DNA of 17,081 nt from FEN-727 sp036508635 (GTDB taxonomy: Bacteria; Actinomycetota; Geothermincolia; Fen-727; Anoxymicrobiaceae): the NCBI GenBank assembly GCA_036508635.1, contig DATCGY010000220.1:1-17081 (forward strand), read 5' to 3'. Positions 13,175-17,081 of this stretch are shown here, in pieces. The notes under the pieces were generated by a model, which did not search any database, was not told the origin of the DNA, and saw only the letters and a list, made by a program, of their open reading frames with translations. The position numbers were made by a program, and so were the translations under genes. Every line of letters starts with the position of its first letter. Positions within the stretch are counted from its first letter, which is position 1.

Positions 13175-14251
13175 CTAATCACCACCGATCTCCGCGGCAA
13201 TGAGCCCCGCAGCGCCCGCCGCCATGAAGTACTCCGGCTCCTGGCGGACCCCTCTTCCCATGACCGTGATCTCGAAATCACAGGCTTCGAGCAACTCGAG
13301 GACCCCTTCGGCGTCGATTATTCGGATCTCATGTGAGCCGGCCATGCCTGACTCATCGATCTGGCGCGAGATCGTCTCACCTTTATCGCCATCGAGAGCC
13401 GGGATTGCGACTGTCACGCGGGCGCTCCCGGAGAGCTGCAGGGCGGCAATCGTGTGGTGGCTTATTCCGAAATGCCGGGAGCGCTTGTCTTTGAAAGTTA
13501 TCCTTGCGACCGCCACCGGAGCGCCACCCATCGACGATGCCGCGTTCAAGACAACAGCCTGTTCGACTCCGCTGAACCCAACAGGAGAACCAGTGCCTGC
13601 GATCCCCGGGCCCATCAGGGCGACCACGGCATCAGCGCCGGATACCTTACGGGCGGCGACAAGCGCTCCGTGCGCGGTGACGGCTTCGAGATCTCCACCG
13701 AAAGCGTTTCCGCACGTTATCACCGCGTCGATGTATCCTCGCTGTCTCGCGTACCATACGGATTTACTGAAAGCCGCCGGCAAAGCGCCACCATCGGTCA
13801 TCACGTAGACCAGGCGCCGCCCGGGGCGCGCGTGCTTGTACGCAATCGCGACGGGAAGAAGCTGGCTATGCAGCGAGCCTGCCACGACGGGCATACCCTC
13901 GAGCACTGTAGGCAGATCTCCCGGCTCCAGGTCCGCGAGGCTCTCCTCGATTGCCTCAACGTTGAACTGGAGCGGCGTGTACCTGAGCTTCATGATGTGC
14001 CCGGAAGAGCACGTATCGAGCCTGGATCTTTCCATGTTCCATAGAATAAAGTGATAACCCCCGGATCCGAGTCCGAGCTCGACGGCCGTTGTGTTCGCTA
14101 TCACCCGGTCGCCTTCACTGACGGTTCCGGACAGCTGCTCGAACGATATGGCATTGCCCGTAACGCCGTCTTCAAACTCGAGCCTGGCGAGCGAGGCGCC
14201 CGGGACCCATGGCTCAACGCCCGTGACCCTGGCCACCCGATAGCTGCTCAA
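13175..14251 (-). CDS. DUF3866 family protein, function unknown
   Basis: A 358-residue soluble protein resembling the DUF3866 (PF12982) family of Actinobacteria and Firmicutes. The features I associate with the family are SGHIMKLRYTPLQ near residue 83, GMPVVAGSLHSQLLPVA, and YVMTDGGALPAAFS around 150, followed by a Gly/Ala-rich part with GPGIAGTGSPVGFSGVEQA and HFGISHHT. No signal peptide or membrane segment is evident. The start is TTG 14251, overlapping the M20 stop in a TTGA; GGGGGGA lies just upstream. The stop abuts the NUDIX start. The family's biochemical role is not known to me; its conserved linkage to the M20, NUDIX and xerD genes suggests a housekeeping task. Confidence 0.88.
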   Translation of the reverse strand: MSSYRVARVTGVEPWVPGASLARLEFEDGVTGNAISFEQLSGTVSEGDRVIANTTAVELGLGSGGYHFILWNMERSRLDTCSSGHIMKLRYTPLQFNVEAIEESLADLEPGDLPTVLEGMPVVAGSLHSQLLPVAIAYKHARPGRRLVYVMTDGGALPAAFSKSVWYARQRGYIDAVITCGNAFGGDLEAVTAHGALVAARKVSGADAVVALMGPGIAGTGSPVGFSGVEQAVVLNAASSMGGAPVAVARITFKDKRSRHFGISHHTIAALQLSGSARVTVAIPALDGDKGETISRQIDESGMAGSHEIRIIDAEGVLELLEACDFEITVMGRGVRQEPEYFMAAGAAGLIAAEIGGD

Positions 14252-15408
14252 GATCCCCCCACTCGAGTTTCTTCGTCAAGAACGATGAACGGAAGCTTGT
14301 TTACGACACGCGCAGCCGCGACAAGGTCCTCTTTGAGTATGTACTCGTCCTTGCTGTGCGCGTTGGCGAGACCGATCTGCATGACCGCCATCTCGAACCC
14401 CGCATGGTTGAGTATGTTGGCGTCACTTCCCCCACCACTCCTGGCGAGGCTGGGGTTGAATCCACACTCCACGAGCGCCGCCGACAGGTATCTTACGGGA
14501 TGAGAATCGGAGGGAAGATGAAACTGTTCGAACGTCCGGTCGACCTCGATACCGATCTTACACCCGTGGCGCCTCGCGGCGCTCTTGAACGCGCCGATCA
14601 TCGCGTCGCGCTCCTGCTCCAGCCTGGAGGACTCAAGGCTTCGGATCTCACCCTCTACAACGGCGGTCTCCGGGACGATGTTGACCGCCGTCCCTCCGGA
14701 GAAAAGGCCGATGTTCGACGTCGTCGCCCCATCGTGCCGGCCGATCTTTATGCTCGAGATGGCATCGGCGGCGCACGCTATTGCGTTAACTCCCTTTTCA
14801 GGCTCGATCCCGGAGTGCGCGGACCTGCCGCGAACCGTGAACTTGACCTGGTCCTGCCCGGGAGCTTCCACCACAATGCCGCCTATAGGCCCGCTGCCGT
14901 CGAGCACCACCCCCCACCTTCCCCGGATCAATGACAGGTCCATGTGCCTGACGCCAAGGAGCCCGGGCTCCTCCTGAACGGTAAAGACCAGTTGGAGGGC
15001 GCGGTGCGGCAGGCCGCTCTCGCTGACAGCTTCCGCTGCGGCGAGTATCGCCGCAATGCCGACCTTGCAGTCCGCTCCGAGCACGGTGTCACTCCTGCTG
15101 ACAAACCTGTCACCGGCATCGACCGGAATTATTCCGACGCCGGGCGCTACCGTATCCATGTGCGCGTTCAGGATGATGGGCTCGAGCTCCTGAAAACCGC
15201 TTCCAGGCACTCCGACGAAGAGATTTCCGCATTCCCCGCCCGTCTGGCGCCCGGCGCCGTCTTCACGCACGACAAATCCAAGCTCGGTGCACAAACCTTT
15301 GATGTAATCCGAGACGCGTCTTTCCCCGCCGGACTCACTGTCGATTCGAACCAGTTCGGTGAACAGGGCGAAGAGCCGTTCAGGGTCTGGCCCTTCCGGG
15401 GTGCTCAT
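14248..15408 (-). CDS. M20 family metallopeptidase, PepT/tripeptidase-like
   Basis: A zinc-dependent exopeptidase of the PepT-like M20 group. Motifs in order: NAHMDTV (His and Asp metal region), VLGADCKVGIAA (bridging Asp), TVQEEPGLLG (catalytic and metal Glu), VVLDGSG, AHSGIEPEKGVNAI (dimerisation-domain entry), GGSDANIL and ANAHSKDEY (last metal His). The pattern is complete for a two-zinc enzyme, so it is likely active. Length is 386 residues, as usual for tripeptidase-like members. The ATG at 15408 overlaps the pyrG stop in ATGA, with no strong ribosome site, indicating coupling to pyrG. Substrate may be tripeptides or other small peptides; not resolved here. Confidence 0.92.
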   Translation of the reverse strand: MSTPEGPDPERLFALFTELVRIDSESGGERRVSDYIKGLCTELGFVVREDGAGRQTGGECGNLFVGVPGSGFQELEPIILNAHMDTVAPGVGIIPVDAGDRFVSRSDTVLGADCKVGIAAILAAAEAVSESGLPHRALQLVFTVQEEPGLLGVRHMDLSLIRGRWGVVLDGSGPIGGIVVEAPGQDQVKFTVRGRSAHSGIEPEKGVNAIACAADAISSIKIGRHDGATTSNIGLFSGGTAVNIVPETAVVEGEIRSLESSRLEQERDAMIGAFKSAARRHGCKIGIEVDRTFEQFHLPSDSHPVRYLSAALVECGFNPSLARSGGGSDANILNHAGFEMAVMQIGLANAHSKDEYILKEDLVAAARVVNKLPFIVLDEETRVGGS

Positions 15409-17066
15409 TCGGCCGCCTGAGCCTCGTTACCCTCGACGACTTTCAAGTGGGAATCCAGCAGCCGCTGGTGCTTTACGGCTGCCCCAACAAAGTCACGGAA
15501 CAGGGGGTGCGGCCGGAGAGGACGCGATTTGAACTCGGGATGGAACTGGCTCGCCACGAACCAGGGGTGCTCGGGATACTCGATTATCTCTACCAGACGG
15601 TCATCAGGCGAAAGCCCGGAAAAGACCAGGCCGGCCTCTTCCATCCTGTGCCGAAGCGAGTTGTTCACCTCGTAGCGGTGCCTGTGCCTCTCGTATATGA
15701 CCGGCTCGCCGTAAGCCTGGGCGGCCCTTGTCTCGGGCGCGAGCTTGCACGGATAGAGGCCAAGCCTCATGGTGCCGCCGAGCCCATCGATATCTTTCTG
15801 GTGAGCCATCAGGTCGATCACGGGGAACGGGGTATCGGGGTCGAACTCGCTCGAATTTGCGCGCTCCATGCCGGCGACGTTCCTCGCGAACTCTATCGTG
15901 GCGCACTGGAGGCCGAGGCACAGCCCGAGGAACGGGATATTATTCTCTCGTGCGTACTGCGTTGCCATTATCTTGCCCTCGATCCCGCGCACCCCGAACC
16001 CGCCGGGCACCAGGACCCCGTGCACGTCCCTGAGGATATCCCCGCAGCGTCCCTCTTTCATGGTGTCGGAGGCGACCCAGACAGGCTTCACCTTTACCCC
16101 GTGCTTTATGCCTGCGGCGTTCAGGCTCTCGACGATCGAGATGTACGCATCCGGAAGGTCTACGTACTTGCCGACGATCGCTACCCTTATCTCCTCGGTG
16201 AGGCCCTTTATCCGTCCTACCAGGGCCCTCAATTCCTCGAGATCCGGAGGGTGCCCGGGAAGGCCGAGGTGTTTCACGATGTATTCGTCCAGGCCTTCAG
16301 CGTTCAGCTTGAGCGGGACCTCATAGATAGTCTCGGCGTTGACCGCGGAGACTACGGCTTCTCTCTCCGTATCGCAGAAGAGCGCGATCTTGTCCTTGAC
16401 GTCGCCGTTGATCGGGCGGTCGGATCGGCATACGATGGCGTCGGGCTGGATACCGATGCTCTTGAGCTCTTTCACGCTGTGCTGGGTCGGCTTGGTCTTG
16501 AGCTCCCGGGAGGTCTCGAGCCACGGAACGAGCGTGACGTGGATGTAGCAGACGTTCTCATGCCCAAGATCTTTCTTCATCTGCCTTATCGCTTCGAGGA
16601 AAGGAAGGCCCTCGATGTCACCCACCGTACCGCCGATCTCGTGAATGGCGACGTCGACCTCTTCTTCGTCCTCTATGACGGCGAGTATCCTGCGCTTTAT
16701 CTCGTCGGTTATGTGCGGGATGACCTGTACGGTCGCCCCGAGGAATTCGCCCTTGCGCTCTCTTCCGATGATCGTACCGTAGACGGTACCGGTGGTCACG
16801 TTGCTTTCCCTGGACAGGTTTATGTCAACGAACCTCTCATAGTGCCCAAGGTCGAGGTCAGTCTCGGTCCCATCATCGGTCACGAAGACCTCGCCGTGCT
16901 GGAACGGGTTCATCGTGCCCGGATCCACGTTGATGTAGGGGTCCATCTTCTGCATCATTACCTTGAGCCCGCGAGATTTCATCAGCAGGCCTACGGAAGC
17001 CGCGGTGATGCCCTTGCCCAGGGAAGATACGACTCCTCCGGTCACGAATATATGCTTGGCGGGCAT
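15405..17066 (-). CDS. pyrG: CTP synthase
   Basis: Makes CTP from UTP, ATP and glutamine. Essentially full-length at 553 residues. The N-terminal synthetase domain has FVTGGVVSSLGKGITAAS (P-loop region, residues 7-24), MDPYINVDPGTMNPFQHGEV and IHEIGGTVGDIEGLPFLEA. The C-terminal class I glutamine amidotransferase has PGGFGVRG, the nucleophile Cys383 in LGLCLGLQ, and the His509/Glu511 pair in QFHPEF. The ATG at 17066 follows GGAGGT by 6 bases, so the start is firm although only 15 bases of upstream sequence are present. It is the first gene of the visible train and supplies a substrate route connected to cmk at the other end. Confidence 0.98.
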   Translation of the reverse strand: MPAKHIFVTGGVVSSLGKGITAASVGLLMKSRGLKVMMQKMDPYINVDPGTMNPFQHGEVFVTDDGTETDLDLGHYERFVDINLSRESNVTTGTVYGTIIGRERKGEFLGATVQVIPHITDEIKRRILAVIEDEEEVDVAIHEIGGTVGDIEGLPFLEAIRQMKKDLGHENVCYIHVTLVPWLETSRELKTKPTQHSVKELKSIGIQPDAIVCRSDRPINGDVKDKIALFCDTEREAVVSAVNAETIYEVPLKLNAEGLDEYIVKHLGLPGHPPDLEELRALVGRIKGLTEEIRVAIVGKYVDLPDAYISIVESLNAAGIKHGVKVKPVWVASDTMKEGRCGDILRDVHGVLVPGGFGVRGIEGKIMATQYARENNIPFLGLCLGLQCATIEFARNVAGMERANSSEFDPDTPFPVIDLMAHQKDIDGLGGTMRLGLYPCKLAPETRAAQAYGEPVIYERHRHRYEVNNSLRHRMEEAGLVFSGLSPDDRLVEIIEYPEHPWFVASQFHPEFKSRPLRPHPLFRDFVGAAVKHQRLLDSHLKVVEGNEAQAAE

Positions 17067-17081
17067 TACGATACCTCCAGG

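Overview
This 17 kb window looks like a chromosomal housekeeping segment of a GC-rich bacterium. Gene content and order (pyrG, M20 peptidase, DUF3866, NUDIX, xerD, trpS, scpA-scpB-rluB, aroH-aroF-tyrA-aroA-cmk), several GTG/TTG starts, strong GGAGG-type ribosome sites beside an apparently leaderless start, and a TrpB2-type tryptophan synthase all suggest an uncultivated lineage in or near the Actinomycetota. That placement is an inference from gene order and protein style, with no search behind it. There are no phage, IS, CRISPR or plasmid genes. No gene-free stretch exceeds 300 bases.

Layout, read on the minus strand from high to low coordinates. A long, mostly overlapping gene train covers 17066 to 2802: CTP synthase (pyrG), an M20 metallopeptidase, a DUF3866 protein, a NUDIX ADP-ribose pyrophosphatase-like hydrolase, tyrosine recombinase XerD, an M50 membrane protease, TrpS, condensin subunits ScpA and ScpB, pseudouridine synthase RluB, then an aromatic block: chorismate mutase (aroH), DAHP synthase (aroF), prephenate dehydrogenase (tyrA), EPSP synthase (aroA), and CMP kinase (cmk). 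Most junctions overlap by 4-11 nt or are nearly abutting, suggesting translational coupling. The larger gaps are xerD/M50 (107 nt), M50/trpS (65 nt), aroH/aroF (50 nt) and aroF/tyrA (160 nt, holding a long inverted repeat).

The most notable part is 2577-2805, between cmk and the TrpB2 gene. A TTGACA/TAATAT promoter overlaps the cmk stop codon and is followed almost at once by an unannotated 17-codon leader peptide, MKATAVSNKLNSWWWGS, with three consecutive Trp codons. After it come six RNA segments that can pair in two mutually exclusive registers (1:2, 3:4, 5:6 or 2:3, 4:5), ending in a strong intrinsic terminator just upstream of the trpB2 ribosome site. The positions fit ribosome-mediated transcription attenuation by tryptophan, with one more alternating pair than the classic four-segment E. 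coli design. The leader has no Shine-Dalgarno site, and its AUG lies at or within about 3 nt of the predicted transcription start.

Downstream of trpB2 are a small zinc-ribbon protein preceded by a 9-bp perfect hairpin, then a small membrane protein. A plus-strand tRNA-Leu(CAA) with its own extended -10 promoter follows, and the window starts inside the 5' end of polA (minus strand, truncated by the window edge).

Functionally, the window joins early aromatic biosynthesis (aroF, aroA), the Phe/Tyr branch (aroH, tyrA) and the last Trp step (trpB2) with Trp-tRNA charging (trpS). Only trpB2 shows a visible Trp sensor.
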